Shown here piece by piece: positions 12,001-22,050 of a stretch of DNA of 64,000 nt (within the stretch, counting starts at the first letter, position 1; every line of letters starts with the position of its first letter). Position numbers and translations under genes: made by a program. The notes beneath the pieces were generated by a model. It was given only the letters and a program-made list of their open reading frames with translations. It had not been told where the DNA came from and searched no databases. The stretch is from Lepidostoma basale (lineage: Eukaryota; Arthropoda; Insecta; Trichoptera; Lepidostomatidae): positions 147,501 to 211,500 of the forward strand of contig JAHDVF020000450.1 in the NCBI GenBank assembly GCA_022606425.2. Reading direction: 5' to 3'.

Positions 12001-15000
12001 ACTGCCATTTGCGTCTAGCGACTTGTTCTCTAATTGGCTTTTCGCCTGCCATGGGACAGAGGACGGCATTTGACACTGTTTGGGGCCAATAGATTTTGAA
12101 TATTGAGTGAAGGCACCTATTTATAAACACCTGGAGTTTACCAATAGCGTCCGCGGTAGATTTCCAAGTCTCACGTCCGTACAGCAGTACGCTTTTAACG
12201 CTACTGCTGAATATTTGGAGCATGAGCTTTCTCGAAATGATACCGGAATGCCATACAGGGCGAAGCATTGCGAAAGCTCCCCTTGCCTTGTTGAGTCTGC
12301 TGGCTACATCTTCCTCCGTACCTCCTGAGCCTGCTATCAAACTACCGAGGTAGCAGAAGCTGGTCGTGGTCACAAGGGGGACACCGTGGAGCAAGATTGA
12401 GGTAGAGTCATTTGTGGACACTCGTAGGTCTACTGTCTTGGACTTGTTAATCTTGAGGCCCACTAAGAAAGTTGTTTAATTACATATTAATGAGCCTGGG
12501 ACCGGGTCAAATTAATATTTAGAATGACGTCTGCGCTCATTTTTTTTCAAATTCCATTTTTATTTTAGTCTCGCAAATCCCGCATGTGTAGTCCCGCATC
12601 ATGATCCCGGAAAAATGGTGCGGAATTGGATTCCCTAATAGCTATGACCCAACCAATATTTAACACAAGCTTATAGGTAGAAAATTTGTATAAATATAAA
12701 TCAATAATGCACTTACAAAGTTTTGGTACCCCTGATATTGTTGATGAAAACAAGATCGGGGTGGTATATGGCGTAGTTCATCGGCTGGATAAATAACTTT
12801 GGCAACTAGAATGAGAAAAAACAACATCAGAATGGTATATGGCGTTGGTCATCGGCTGGATGAATTAACTTTGGCAACTAGAGCGAGAAAAACAAGATCA
12901 GAATGGTATATGGCGTTGGTCATAGGCTGGATGATTAACTTTGGCAACTAGAGCAAGAAAAACAAGATCAGAATGGTATATGGCGTTGGTCATAGGCTGG
13001 ATGATTAACTTTGGCAACTAGAGCGAGAAAAACAAGATCAGAATGGTATATGGCGTTGGTCATAGGCTGGATGATTAACTTTGGCAACTAGAGCAAGAAA
13101 AACAAGATCAGAATGGTATATGGCGTTGGTCATAGGCTGGATGATTAACTTTGGCAACTAGAGCGAGAAAAACAAGATCAGAATGGTATATGGCGTTGGT
13201 CATAGGCTGGATGATTAACTTTGGCAACTAGAGCGAGAAAAACAAGAATCAGAATCGTATGGCGTTGGTCATCGGCTGGATGATTAATTAAAATAACTTA
13301 TATTAATGGTTGCAGGTATATTTGTATATTAAAACTTCAAGAAAATCGAAGGGCGCAGAAACCGGAACTTCAAAATAATAAAACCAAGGAGACTAACTAA
13401 CTAACTAACTAACCATCACGCCGTCTCCCCGAAGGGGTAGGCAGAAAGAATGGACTGCCACACTTTTCTTACCTGACATATTTCTCTCGCTTCCTCAACA
13501 TTCATACATCGTGTCATGCACGCGCGTCGATTTCTCACATGGCCGACATTCAATATTTGATTTATTTGATCGTGCCACGTTTTCCTCGGTCTTCCTCTAT
13601 TTCTGGTTCCATTTACATCATTAACTTATAATTTTTTTACCATTCTTTCTTCATTCATTCTTTCCATATGTCCAAACCATCTTAATGATCCTTTCATTAT
13701 TTTGTTCATGACACCATCATTCGCACCGCATTCACTTCTTATATTTTCATTCGATACTCTATCATACACAGAGTATCCACACATTCGTCTAAGAGATCTC
13801 ATTTCTACTGCATTTATTCTACTTTCATCCTTCTTTTGCCAGTTCCATGCTTCGCTTCCATACATAAGGGTCGGTAGAAGAACACCATTGTGCACTGCCA
13901 TTCTAGCTTTTTTGGATAGGTTTTTGTTTGCGATGACAACTTTAAGTGCACCATTCACTTTGTTGCCTGCCCCAACCCTTCTTTCAATATCCCTCTCCAC
14001 TCGCCCATCTCTTGTAAACATACTACCTAAATACACGAACTCAACTACTTGCTCCAAATTTTCACCATTCACGCTAATGTTGCAGACTGTCGTGGTTTCT
14101 TCCTTTTCAAAAATCATTACCTTGGACTTATTAACATTCATCATCAGATCATTTCGCATGCATACCTCATACATACAATTCACCAGGACTTGTAGTTCAT
14201 GCTCGTTGTCTGCAAGAAGGACAGCGTCATCCGCATACAAGAGACAGCTTACTGACACTCCGCTCATTTTGGCACCTACATCCAACCCTTTCAGCTCTTT
14301 CATACATTTGTCCATATACAGATTTAAATAACCACGGGGACATTACGCAACCCTGTTTGACACCTTTATTGATATCAAACCAGGCTGTAAGATCTCCATT
14401 TACTCTGACACTAGCAGTGCTTTCTGTGTATAGCGACTTAATTGCCGTGATCAGTTTTGTACTTATTCCATATTCAGACAATATTTCCCACAACTTTTCT
14501 CTATTAACGTAATCATATGCTTTTTGCAAGTCGACAAGGAGACTAAAATAAAATAACTTATAGAACTGATAACTAATAGATAAACCAACTTCCATTAAAT
14601 ATAAAATAACTCAGATTAAAGGTGCATATAAATGGTTCAGGTATATTTGTACAATAAACCTTCGAGACAACCGAAGGGCGTGGAAACTTTAAACTAATAT
14701 CATCAAAGGGGCTAGAGCTATTCAAGAATCGTATCGCCATGAGAATTAAGAAAGTAAGCAAGTACTAATTCATGAAAATTAATGTTTTTTGTTCGTAGGT
14801 TGCACGTAGAAATGCACCCAAGATAAATTTATTTATAAATGTTACATTGGAAAATACTTTTACTATTAATTTATAATTATTTTTTGTGAATGTATACTTA
14901 TACTTGTATACGAATCCTGGATTTTCACCCATGGTGGGTGGTTAATTCAAATTTAATTGTATCTCAATAGAGACGAAGACGCAAACTGGAAACTGAATAT

Positions 15001-18000
15001 GGATGATCAACGCGTTTACAGGACCCACGACCTGTCATTGGTTGGGTTAAGCGCACGCTTTATGTAATTACAACATTCCCCATTCCACCTTTGTTATGAT
15101 CATGCATGACAAATTTTGGAAGCTGTATATATACTTCTAATCCATATCCATCTTCATGTGTCAGTTTTAATTGGCCATCTATGTAGATTTGATTACACTT
15201 GTGAATCTTTTAAGATTAACCTATACAATCCACCCACTAACGCCATCTATGGAGAATGATTTTCAGCATTTAGCAAACTACCTTATTAACGCAATGCGAA
15301 GGCTGTCGCCTATTAACATATTGTTAGAAGCCGCCAGGAGTATTATTCCTTTCTATATGCCAAAGAATATCCATATTCAGTTTCCAGTTTGTGTCTTCGT
15401 CTCTATTGAGATACAATTAAATTTAATTTATAATTGCTTATACTCGTAAAGGAAATGCATTCAAATACATCACACATGCTCCATCACTTTATAACAAATG
15501 CATACTGCCTATTCTCATAATTAAGCCATTCATAATAACGCGCCGCCATTCATAATAACTTCAAAAGAGCCGCACAAGACAGGGAAAAATGGAAGAGAAT
15601 AATGGAGGAAATTGCTGCAAACCAATCCCAGGATTGAAACCAGAGAAGAAGAATAATGCGACTAATTAAGAGTGTGAACGGTATAATAGAAAACAGCACT
15701 GAAATGGAAATATTTTCCACATTTAACGTCTATTCTGTCAAATTAACACCCAAAATATTTTATCCGAAATGAGCCCATAACCGAAATTTAATAACAGAAT
15801 CGTATTAAAATACCAGGCTCGCATGAAAAAAAGAGGCTAACAACATCCTTCAGAGCACATGGCGTTCGTATTTTGTCTATAATAAATCGCGAAAGTGGTG
15901 ACACAGATTATGGCCGGTTTAAATTACGGGATGAACCCCCAATAAAATACCAGTTTTTAAATGAGATGTAAAAAAAAATTACGCACCGCGGTCTTGTTAC
16001 ATCCAATGTAAAGGTGGTGTTAGACGTACGAACTTAAAGTCTGCGGTTTTTAAGATCGCGAACTTACTTGACTCGACGTCGGCGATACACGCGCCAACTT
16101 ACTCATACCGTATCGCGATGTCGTCCACTGAAGAAGCTTTGTGTTATTTAGGAATTATATCGTATTATAATTATATCGTATTTATTATATCGTATTATAA
16201 TTATATCGTATTTAGGATCGTATTTATATCGTATTATAATTATATCGTATTATAATTATATCGTATTATAATTATATCGTATTTAGGAATTATATCGTAC
16301 AAAATGGCGGCTCGCGGCTCGCAGTGCTGCCACACGTACGAGCCAAGACGAGCTACGAGTAAGATTTCAAACCGGTTGGATCGCCGCCGAACTTACTCGG
16401 CGGTTTTAAAGTACGCGTACTTACGGTGACACACGAGCGAAAAAGGTCGTCGAGCCATAAGTACGCGTACTTGCTCGCCCGTCTATCACCCACTTTAGAG
16501 TAAGGATGACTAAAGGATAACCGTAGAGGGTCCGTTAGCGTGGAATAGCCTCCATGTTAGTATTAAGTATGAGGATAGAGAAGTTAAATTTAAGAAACTT
16601 CTAAAGATTGCACTGTTGGGTCAGTCATTTCCTAGTGCGCCCTTGGAGTAATTGATTTTACAAAACGGCGCACTTAAAATACAAGTCATCAGAATAATAA
16701 TAATAATAATACTTAATCAGATGGCTTTCTATACCCAATTTAGGAGGTGTTACACACACTACAGCAAATATTCTCCTTGAAGTGAATAGACTATTATATA
16801 ATCATGGTATCTCACCGTATCGGCCAGGATATTCTGCAACTTTGAAAGTTGAGCTTCAGATGGCTTGTCCTGATTGGACGACGTGTCAGGAGAGCTACCC
16901 CCACTGCCCGCACCCTCCCCACCACCGGTGCTATTTGCGAATGCTGCCTTCTCATACTCGGAGAGGGAAAACGGGCGGGAATCCTGCAAGAATGACAATG
17001 GTTGAAACACAACAGACATGCAAGTTAACCTCTCCGCGCGTACCGCCCCAACCTTGGGCCCATTAAATACATGGTCAGATAAGACAGAAGATTCCCACCG
17101 CTTACTAGCCAAGTGTCCAGCCCATTGCCATTTCAATTTTGCCACTCGGTCCATGACGTCAGTACCCTAGTGCGGCGTCTGATTTCTTCATTCCTTATGC
17201 GGTCACCCAAGCTCACACCAAATATCTGTCTTTCCATGGACCTCTGTGTACATTTGAGCCTGTGGACACTTTTTGCTGTAAGAGTTGTCGTCTCTAGTCC
17301 GTATGTCATCATAGGCAGTATAAACATGTCGTAGACCTTTCTTTTGAGACAAACTGGTATTTCATCATTTTCAAAGACATGTCTCAGTTTACCAAAGGCG
17401 GCCCAACCCAGTCCAACTCTTCGAGGTAGCTCTGCAGTTTGATTCTCTTTTCCGAGTCTGATTTTATGACCAAGATACAGTGATGAAGAATGTATGAAGG
17501 AAGTGAACAGTGAATTCAATCTATTTAGGTGTAAAATGTAATAATTAGAGCATTATTCCATACATTCAAAATAAATAAAATTGTAAATACAAATATAGTT
17601 TATAAATCCGAAAATACCCATCAACTTGAAAAGGAGAGTGTTCAATGCCTGTGTCCTGCCAGTGTTCACTTATGGTATTGAGACAGTCACAATGTCCAAA
17701 AAAGTGCCAACAAGCTAAGAGTCACTCAGAGAGCAATGGAGAGAGCCATGTTGGGTATCAGTTTACGGGACAGACTCAGAAATGAGGACATAAGAGTCAG
17801 GACAAAGGTTTCCGATGTTATCAAGATGGCCACAACCCTCAAGTGGCGATGTGCAAAACCTCTTCTGGCTTACAGAGGTTCAGCTCTTGAGGCTATTCCT
17901 CTTACGTCTGATGGGAACATTGTTGGAAGGTGATTTGGTGAGTTTTAGGTTTATGCGGGGGCATGATTACTTAGATTTGGGCGTTTTGATTCAAAATTTC

Positions 18001-20859
18001 TTACGCAAGCCGGGCTTCTGGGCTTCTATGGGAGAACCGCCACTGGTCATGACTGAGATGTGTTTGTAAATTCTGTAATAATATACCTTCTGAGTTTTGT
18101 AGACTAACTACAGCGAAGAAAACATGCACCTTTGGAATACATTTTCGTATGACTGTCTATTTATATTATACATAAAACATATATAAAAAATCGAATGGGC
18201 TTGCCCTACTGACTAACCCTAGGCATGCCACTGATGGGAAGTGCCTGGATGCGGATCGCTCAGGATAGAAGAGAATGGAAAATGCGAGAAGAGGCCTACG
18301 TCCAGGAGTGGACGGTCAATACAGGCTGAAGAAGAAGAAATATAGTTTTATAAAAAAAAACTGAATGTATTCTTTACCTTGTAAATCTGCAAATCTATTG
18401 TGGACCTGATGGAACCTTTTTAAAAAATATGTTTGTAATATCTTTTGAGTAAATAAATAAACTGATTAACTAATACCTTTTGTGGGATTCTAGATGCTAG
18501 GAGAGCGTATGACATGGTGGTACATTGATCAGCTTTCGGGACGATACCCTCTTGATATCTACTCCACATGATCATGTCGTCGGGGGTGAATCCATGAGGG
18601 CGGGAGGCCACATCCACGGTGGCAAGATTACCAAGACAGCCGCTGCCCTCGGAGCCAAAACGGCTGAAGTATTGCGCTCTAGGTTCGGGGCTGTCATTCA
18701 GACATCGCTTCTGGATCACATCGCGCCAGTCCTCCGCCTTCAGAGGGCTATACGGCTCGTAGTGGTCGTCCTGATTCCATTCGGCCAGACATTCTTGGAC
18801 TGGTCTGCAGTTGGATATCCGTCTAATACCCAGGAACTAAAAAAAATATTTTCATATGAAACTCACTTTATGGTTAGACATTTTAAACTTATAGATATAA
18901 AATAATAAAACATTTGGTAAACTGTTAAATTAAAAAACTTTGTTTTATGTATCACAATTGTATTTTTATTTCATGCGACAGCTATTTCGTCAACCTATGT
19001 TCACATCATCAGCTTGGATCAATCTCCCTTCACACCTCAGATGCATATATGATCCGACAGATTTCAGATCTAAACTGAAAACCCATATTTTTCATATTTC
19101 ATACCCAATTTAAACATTTATATTTTGTTCTACTATACTTTCTAACCGATCGCGAAAATCAGATGCAGCGTTCACATTTAGATTTTTAGATTTAAAACAT
19201 GTCTTAATGCGCCCTTGAGGTGATTACATCACAAAAACGGCGCTTTAAAAGATAGCAATTTATTAATATATACTTTTTTCATCCATGCGTTCTACTGCAT
19301 ATTCTTCTACTTTGTTCCACTCCATCCATGATAATACCATAGAATAAACGCTGGTGCTAAGATGAACAGTTTGTCAGTCAGTTGTTTGTTATATGCAGAT
19401 GATGCTGTGTTAACCGCTGACAGAATGGAACATCTGCAAGTCTTAGTATCAAGAATGTATGAAGCATGCATAAAGAGTGACCTTGTAATGAATGTGTCCA
19501 AGTCTAAAGTGACGGTCATAACGGCGAATGGTGAGAAACTGGAACAAGTTACCGAATTTATCTATCTGGGAAGCATGTATACAAGAGATGGAAAAATGGA
19601 GAAAGATATCGAAAGAAACGTCAGTGCTGTGAATAAAATTAATAGCGCTCTCAAAGTCATCTCTGCAAATATAAATATTTCAGCTAAAGCAAAGGTGGCA
19701 GTACATAATATAGTTCTAGTTCTTCTTTCTTTTAAGAAGTTCTTTGAGATGTTGTGTTATATGGGACTTTTTTGGAACACCTTTAATGAGCCTTGCTGCT
19801 GCATTGAACGCAGATTGAAGTTTGTTTATTTGTTGTTTTGGAATGTTTGCATAAATTCCATTACAATAATCAAGTAGTGACACAACGAAGGAATTTACAA
19901 GAGTTTTGAAAGTGTCATGGGGAATACTCCTTTTGACGGATTTTAATCGTCTTAGGAGGAAGAAACTAGCGCTGACCGTGTAATTAATTTGGGATTTTAG
20001 AGACAGATTTGCATCAAGATAAACACCAAGAAGCTTTGTGGAGTTTTTGGGAACGATATCATTGTCAGCTTTTGAAATTGAGGAATGATCGATAAGATGT
20101 TGATGCTTTGCGGTAGAAGTGTGTTAACAATGTAAAGAACAAGAAAACCACGGCATGACTAAATTAGTCAAATTTTGAAGGACAGCCATTCTAAAAGTCA
20201 GAAGAATCGACGTGCATGTATGACTCGATGTATGAATGTGGAGAAATCCAGAGGTATGCCAGGATAAAGTAATGTGATGGTTGGTTTATTTTCGTACTAG
20301 AAATTATTTAGATTTTATTTTATTGCATTAAGAAACATTGTTCCAGGTTTTAGATCCAAAATGTGAACTTTGGCAAGCAGTTATCTTTAAAGAAAGTATC
20401 TAAACAGTTCGCCAGTGACAAATAACGCATCATCAAGATGTTTAATATTCAACTGATCAAAATCCAAAAGATCATAAAATGTCGATATTTAAATCAATAT
20501 TTACTTCATTGTAGTTCATGGAATAAAAAAAACATTAATAATAATACCAATATTTTCGTGATGAACCTATAACCTGCGAAAACCGTACATTAAATTTCTA
20601 GCACATTCTACTGCGTTAAAAACCATTAATATGCGTTCTGAGTTTGACAACTACTATTCACGTGATTTGCTTAAGACAATTGTAATTAATATAAATGAAT
20701 AAAGTCTGCGTTATATTATGTAAAATGATAGAATACCTCCTCTAGAAACTGTGACCGTTTCGGTAATCGAGTTTCCAATTTAGAAGCGGATTGCCTCGAT
20801 GACACTATCGCGTTTAGAGGTGCCAATTTCGATGAAACCGTCCGTAAACAGACGGCCAT
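2887..20859 (-). CDS. C6orf136: C6orf136 / DUF2358 family protein, probably mitochondrial (complete, 8 exons)
   Basis: Exons in transcript order: 20859-20737, 18836-18477, 16983-16816, 12805-12717, 11738-11619, 8001-7900, 6104-6035, 3072-2887. All junctions are GT-AG, phases agree throughout, and the total is 1218 nt (405 residues plus stop). Residues 1-41 ([20 protein letters not shown]...) are basic, Ser-rich and lack acids until Glu29, like a mitochondrial presequence. The family core lies at about 195-360: [74 protein letters not shown]. These blocks follow the order I recall for vertebrate C6orf136 (LPKLF-Q--DY, RWR--G, YDAYSTFYL--SG, DKLMP). Residues 42-217 are less conserved; exon 2 (120 codons) has no domain I recognise and is attached by strand, open frame and phase. 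No biochemical role is known to me for this family. The gene is divergent from SMG7, and its introns are full of LINEs and MITEs. Confidence 0.85.
3104..3146 (-). mobile_element. LINE-A 3' end, about 45 bp
   Basis: Only the terminal stretch (inverted AACCATCACGCCGTCTCCCC) remains, just beyond the last exon of the C6orf136-like gene. Confidence 0.7.
3192..3738 (+). mobile_element. L2/CR1-like LINE 3' part
   Basis: [58 protein letters not shown]; 142-codon open frame, then (ATA)n. Confidence 0.88.
3741..4380 (-). mobile_element. Family B (LINE-A-dependent non-autonomous element)
   Basis: Contains the block CTTCTCTTTTCGCCCCGCGG and CCACCAATAGGCATCTCCCG. The copy lacks the terminal repeats and starts right after an (ATA)n LINE tail. 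No long frame. Confidence 0.7.
4395..4914 (+). mobile_element. LINE-A fragment with reverse-transcriptase motif
   Basis: [14 protein letters not shown] contains the catalytic YADD; an internal deletion joins the mid-region to [12 protein letters not shown]; ends in GTTA repeats. Confidence 0.85.
5147..5440 (-). mobile_element. LINE-A-related 3' fragment
   Basis: Inverted 3' end and C-terminal codons of an older subfamily (target CAACAACAAACCATCACGCCG at its edge). Confidence 0.75.
5645..5765 (-). mobile_element. L2/CR1-like LINE 3' end, second subfamily
   Basis: (ATA)n then inverted TTTAAAGCGCCGTTTTTGTG and CACCTCAAGGGCGCATTAA. Confidence 0.75.
5825..5980 (-). mobile_element. LINE-C short fragment
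   Basis: Inverted C-terminus only (TCCTGTCACACCTCAGTGGT). Confidence 0.75.
6035..6104 (-). CDS. C6orf136: C6orf136-like exon 7 (YDGISTFYV block)
   Basis: Acceptor TGTTCACAG|A, donor AAG|GTTAGA; 70 nt, phase 2 in, phase 0 out. It encodes [20 protein letters not shown] then ADK, the most diagnostic motif of the family. Confidence 0.9.
6256..6532 (-). mobile_element. LINE-A 3' fragment
   Basis: Starts with inverted (AACT)n and the AACCATCACGCCGTCTCC end; 5' truncated where another LINE tail begins (6533). Confidence 0.8.
6533..6587 (+). mobile_element. RTE-like LINE 3' tail
   Basis: GGCTTGATATGGGCTGTAGG and GAAGAAATTA match the end of the LINE at 52655-53152. Confidence 0.6.
6985..7730 (+). 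mobile_element. Jockey-like LINE 3' part
   Basis: [36 protein letters not shown]; frameshift near 7240; ends [14 protein letters not shown] and an AATAAATTAAATAAATG tail. Confidence 0.8.
7738..7882 (+). mobile_element. LINE 3' fragment (family K-like)
   Basis: [22 protein letters not shown] codons in a shifted frame, AAGGAAGAAGAA tail; about 18 nt from the exon 6 donor of the C6orf136-like gene. Confidence 0.5.
7900..8001 (-). CDS. C6orf136: C6orf136-like exon 6 (VRWRIRG block)
   Basis: Acceptor TATTTTTCAG|A, donor AATT|GTAAGT; 102 nt, phase 2 in and out. It encodes [20 protein letters not shown] then [14 protein letters not shown]. The RWR-RG motif is a family hallmark. A piggyBac remnant begins 27 nt away, so branch point and pyrimidine tract occupy only that gap. 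Confidence 0.88.
8068..8253 (+). pseudogene. piggyBac transposase C-terminal Cys-rich domain fragment
   Basis: About 60 codons with the spacing CTVC, then CDTC, a His, then CFKKYH, the zinc-binding C-terminal domain that piggyBac transposases use for end recognition. The catalytic part is absent. Confidence 0.7.
8276..8580 (+). mobile_element. Family G element, copy 1
   Basis: 305 bp bounded by a perfect 13-bp target duplication TAGTCTATAATGT (8263-8275 and 8581-8593). Ends in the family motif TCGTCTCTATTGAGATAAAA. Confidence 0.8.
8926..9688 (+). mobile_element. LINE-A fragment, 181-codon open frame
   Basis: From [20 protein letters not shown] to KKLYVND, one frameshift near 9450; ends GATGGTTATGTTAGTTAG. 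Confidence 0.85.
9733..10863. mobile_element. pogo/Tc1-like MITE carrying P3
   Basis: Ends CAGCGAAACCC and (inverted) CAGTGAAACCC, each flanked by TA. AT-rich interior without a transposase; P3 is inserted at a TTAA. Confidence 0.6.
9993..10681. mobile_element. TTAA-flanked MITE, family P3
   Basis: 689 bp, TTAA on both sides, 14-bp perfect terminal inverted repeats (CCCTTCACTGCATG). Nested in a pogo-like element. Confidence 0.8.
11004..11415 (+). mobile_element. Family G element, copy 2
   Basis: 412 bp between AGTAATTTAATT duplications (12 bp; 10992-11003, 11416-11427). Long inverted arms: TTGTATCTCAATAGAGACGA at the left and its inverse at the right. Confidence 0.8.
11476..11509. repeat. 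Perfect 14-bp-stem hairpin
   Basis: AACAGCGGACGTGC, loop TGATTT, then the exact inverse; next to a pogo-like terminal sequence (GATAATCGAGGTTCTACTGT). Confidence 0.6.
11619..11738 (-). CDS. C6orf136: C6orf136-like exon 5
   Basis: Acceptor TATAATTTCAG|C, donor AT|GTAAGT; 120 nt, phase 2 in and out. It encodes [20 protein letters not shown] and [20 protein letters not shown] same-strand LINE (11768-12465) happens to be in frame upstream, but the acceptor separates them. Confidence 0.88.
11768..12465 (-). mobile_element. LINE-C, longest copy
   Basis: Minus strand [51 protein letters not shown] through [19 protein letters not shown]; open throughout, in intron 4 of the C6orf136-like gene and same orientation. 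Confidence 0.88.
12717..12805 (-). CDS. C6orf136: C6orf136-like exon 4 (source of the 70-bp array)
   Basis: Acceptor CTCATTCTAG|TTG, donor ACTTT|GTAAGT; 89 nt. It encodes [20 protein letters not shown] and INNIRGTKT, the family's most recognisable N-terminal block. Phase 0 in, phase 2 out. The acceptor and first ~55 nt recur in the tandem array immediately upstream in the transcript (12806-13288). Confidence 0.88.
12746..13288 (-). repeat. 70-bp tandem array derived from C6orf136-like exon 4 and its acceptor
   Basis: About 7.7 units. Each (minus strand) carries TTTTCTCGCTCTAG, then TTGCCAAAGTTAATCATCCA and GCCATATACCATTC, matching the real 3' splice site and first ~55 nt of exon 4. Acceptor copies lie near 12805 (real), 12877, 12947, 13017, 13087, 13157 and 13227. 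Confidence 0.92.
13397..14535 (-). mobile_element. LINE-A, longest copy, with 11-bp target duplication
   Basis: 1.14 kb flanked by AAGGAGACTAA at 13386-13396 and 14536-14546. Encodes reverse transcriptase blocks [47 protein letters not shown] and the C-terminus, with one frameshift near 14320. Reference copy for the family. Confidence 0.92.
14879..15422 (+). mobile_element. Family G element, copy 3
   Basis: 544 bp between 13-bp duplications TTAATTTATAATT (14866-14878, 15423-15435). Inverted arms with ATTGTATCTCAATAGAGACG. Confidence 0.8.
16010..16500. mobile_element. Possible Harbinger-derived MITE
   Basis: Imperfect inverted ends (AGGTGGTGTTAGACG and AGTGGGTGATAGACG). An internal ATG frame [15 protein letters not shown] looks like the start of a Harbinger transposase. 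The middle has expanded into a TTATATCG repeat. Confidence 0.4.
16148..16295. repeat. TTATATCGTATTATAA short tandem repeat
   Basis: About nine 15-16 bp units within a probable MITE. Confidence 0.8.
16525..16712 (+). mobile_element. L2/CR1-like LINE 3' end
   Basis: Near-identical to 3560-3738 and ends in (AAT)n. Confidence 0.8.
16816..16983 (-). CDS. C6orf136: C6orf136-like exon 3 (Gly/Ser linker plus start of domain)
   Basis: Acceptor CATTCTTGCAG|GAT, donor ACG|GTGAGA; 56 codons, phase 0-0. The peptide is low-complexity Gly/Ser ([17 protein letters not shown]), then an amphipathic helix ([14 protein letters not shown]) that leads into the conserved LPKLF block of exon 4. An RTE-like LINE of the same strand follows at 17040-17520. 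Confidence 0.8.
17040..17520 (-). mobile_element. RTE-like LINE-E fragment
   Basis: Minus strand [40 protein letters not shown] and [20 protein letters not shown]; truncated beside exon 3 of the C6orf136-like gene. Confidence 0.8.
17605..17852 (+). mobile_element. RTE-like LINE-E fragment
   Basis: [20 protein letters not shown] and [16 protein letters not shown] codons. Confidence 0.75.
17853..18068 (+). repeat. Repeat F
   Basis: CTCTTCTGGCTTACAGAGGT hairpin, then GATGGGAACATTGTTGGAAG and AAGCCGGGCTTCTGGGCTTC. Also at 27484-27572, 28507-28662 and 36360-36412. Origin unknown. Confidence 0.6.
18232..18338 (+). mobile_element. RTE-like LINE-E 3' end
   Basis: Ends [13 protein letters not shown] codons and GAAGAAGAAG tail. 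Confidence 0.65.
18412..18468 (+). mobile_element. Jockey-like LINE tail
   Basis: ATGTTTGTAATATCTTTTGA and AAACTGATTAA match the 3' end at 55060-55110. Confidence 0.5.
18477..18836 (-). CDS. C6orf136: C6orf136-like exon 2
   Basis: Acceptor TTTTTTTAG|TTC at 18837, donor AAG|GTATTA at 18476; 120 codons, phase 0 at both ends. The peptide includes [28 protein letters not shown] and [19 protein letters not shown] and looks selected as coding sequence, but I recognise no domain. A Jockey-like LINE 3' tail lies within about 10 nt of the donor. Confidence 0.65.
19000..19265 (+). mobile_element. L2/CR1-like LINE 3' end, second subfamily
   Basis: CTTGGATCAATCTCCCTTCA, then GCGCCCTTGAGGTGATTACA and CAAAAACGGCGC. 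Confidence 0.75.
19355..19722 (+). mobile_element. LINE-A-related older copy
   Basis: Encodes [20 protein letters not shown] and [20 protein letters not shown], more divergent than other copies. Confidence 0.75.
19725..20105 (-). mobile_element. L2/CR1-like LINE internal part
   Basis: Reverse complement near 19740-19880 reads [20 protein letters not shown] and [18 protein letters not shown]. Confidence 0.8.
20152..20287 (+). mobile_element. LINE-A-related 3' fragment
   Basis: Decayed C-terminus ([13 protein letters not shown]) ending GTGATGGTTGG. Confidence 0.65.
20737..20859 (-). CDS. C6orf136: C6orf136-like exon 1 (start codon, presequence)
   Basis: ATG at 20859-20857, 41 codons, donor GAG|GTATTC at 20736. 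It encodes an Arg/Ser/Lys-rich N-terminus typical of a mitochondrial targeting peptide. It joins exon 2 in phase 0. Start choice: this is the first ATG of an open segment that ends at a usable donor; no transcript evidence is available. Confidence 0.7.
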
Positions 20860-21214
20860 GTTTTAAAAAAATAGCGTCGATACACTGACACAAAATATGA
20901 ATTATTTTCGACTTCGAAGAAGACGCGTTACATCGCCAACCCCATGTCTGTCGCCGCAAATAATTGTCCCATAGAAGTACTCAGTTATAGATAGATAGCT
21001 CCTCGATCACCTGATAACCGTCAACTTGAAATATACGGGGTCATTTCGTTAATTTGTTTACATCGTACTAAACCGAATTTCTTAAAATATGCATATTGTA
21101 ATGAATTAACATAATATATCAATGCCAACTCGAAATCACTGTTTCCCAATACTATGAAGTTGGCATTGATGAAAACAATGATGAAAACAACAAACAAACT
21201 GATGAAAACAATTC

Positions 21215-22050
21215 AATATCATTAGAATAACTTCTTGTTCTTTCGGCCATTTCCCGTTATTTGAGGTCGGCTCTCCTACACGGCTTCGCCAAGTCTCGTG
21301 ATCTTGGGTCATCTGGCTGTCCAGTCTCAGCGCCCTTAGGTCGTTCCTAACTGTGAACATCAGGTTGCAGGAGGCCGACCCGGTCCCCTCCTTCCATCTT
21401 CGAGTTGCCAACTTTTAAGGTACCTCTGATGTACTCGTTTTTAGCTTTCTTCAGCATCGGCCCACCTTAGCATCTTCATTTCTGCTACGTGTAACCTCTG
21501 TTCTTCTTGGCGCCGTGCGGGTCAGCATTCCAATCCGTGGAGTAAAGCAGGTCTAACAGCGGTTCGGTACACTTTTCCTTTCATTTGCACGGGTACTTTG
21601 ATGTCGCAAAGTACTCCTGAAAGGGCACGCCATTTAAGCTATCATCATTTTCAATTGCCTGGGTGGTGTGATTTTCACAAATGCACAATTCTTTGGTAAG
21701 AACAGAGTCGAGATATCTGAAGTGGTCCGCCTTTTTTAATGGGTTGGGTCCTGGCTCATGAGAAACTGCAAAACATATGCTCTGTTTTGGTTCTGCTGAT
21801 TCGAAGCCCATTTTTTTCTAGACCCATTTGCCATTTCTCTAGTGATTCGCTTATCAGTACCACGTCGTCCGCGTATAGCACGTTCCATAGGACTGGTTTT
21901 TGAATACCTGCTGTGAGGTGGTCTATGACCAGGTTAAAAGAAGTGGGCTCAGAACTGATCTCTGGTACACTCCCACATTTACAACAAAAGGGGGGGGGGG
22001 CTGTGTCAGCTGGGCTACACACCAATAACCATAATTTTTCCGAGTTCATC
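21215..22050 (-). mobile_element. RTE-like LINE between the two genes
   Basis: Minus strand [20 protein letters not shown] (catalytic YADD), GLEKNGLRISRTKTEHMFCS and MTQDHETWRSRVGEP; several frame breaks. Confidence 0.8.

Noticed and set aside
11615..12463. A single 282-codon minus-strand gene
   Set aside because: It is a chance fusion of LINE-C coding sequence with C6orf136-like exon 5; a good acceptor at 11739 separates them.
12746..13288. CRISPR-like array (also considered at 34012 and 25737)
   Set aside because: Units are contiguous without unique spacers, in a eukaryotic intron context.
13702..14331. A 209-codon plus-strand frame
   Set aside because: Antisense shadow of the LINE-A reverse transcriptase; the same peptide recurs antisense to other copies.
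16759..17154. One 131-codon gene
   Set aside because: A chimera: LINE codons (LKWQWAGHL), then intron, then the real exon 3 (16983-16816) and donor read-through.
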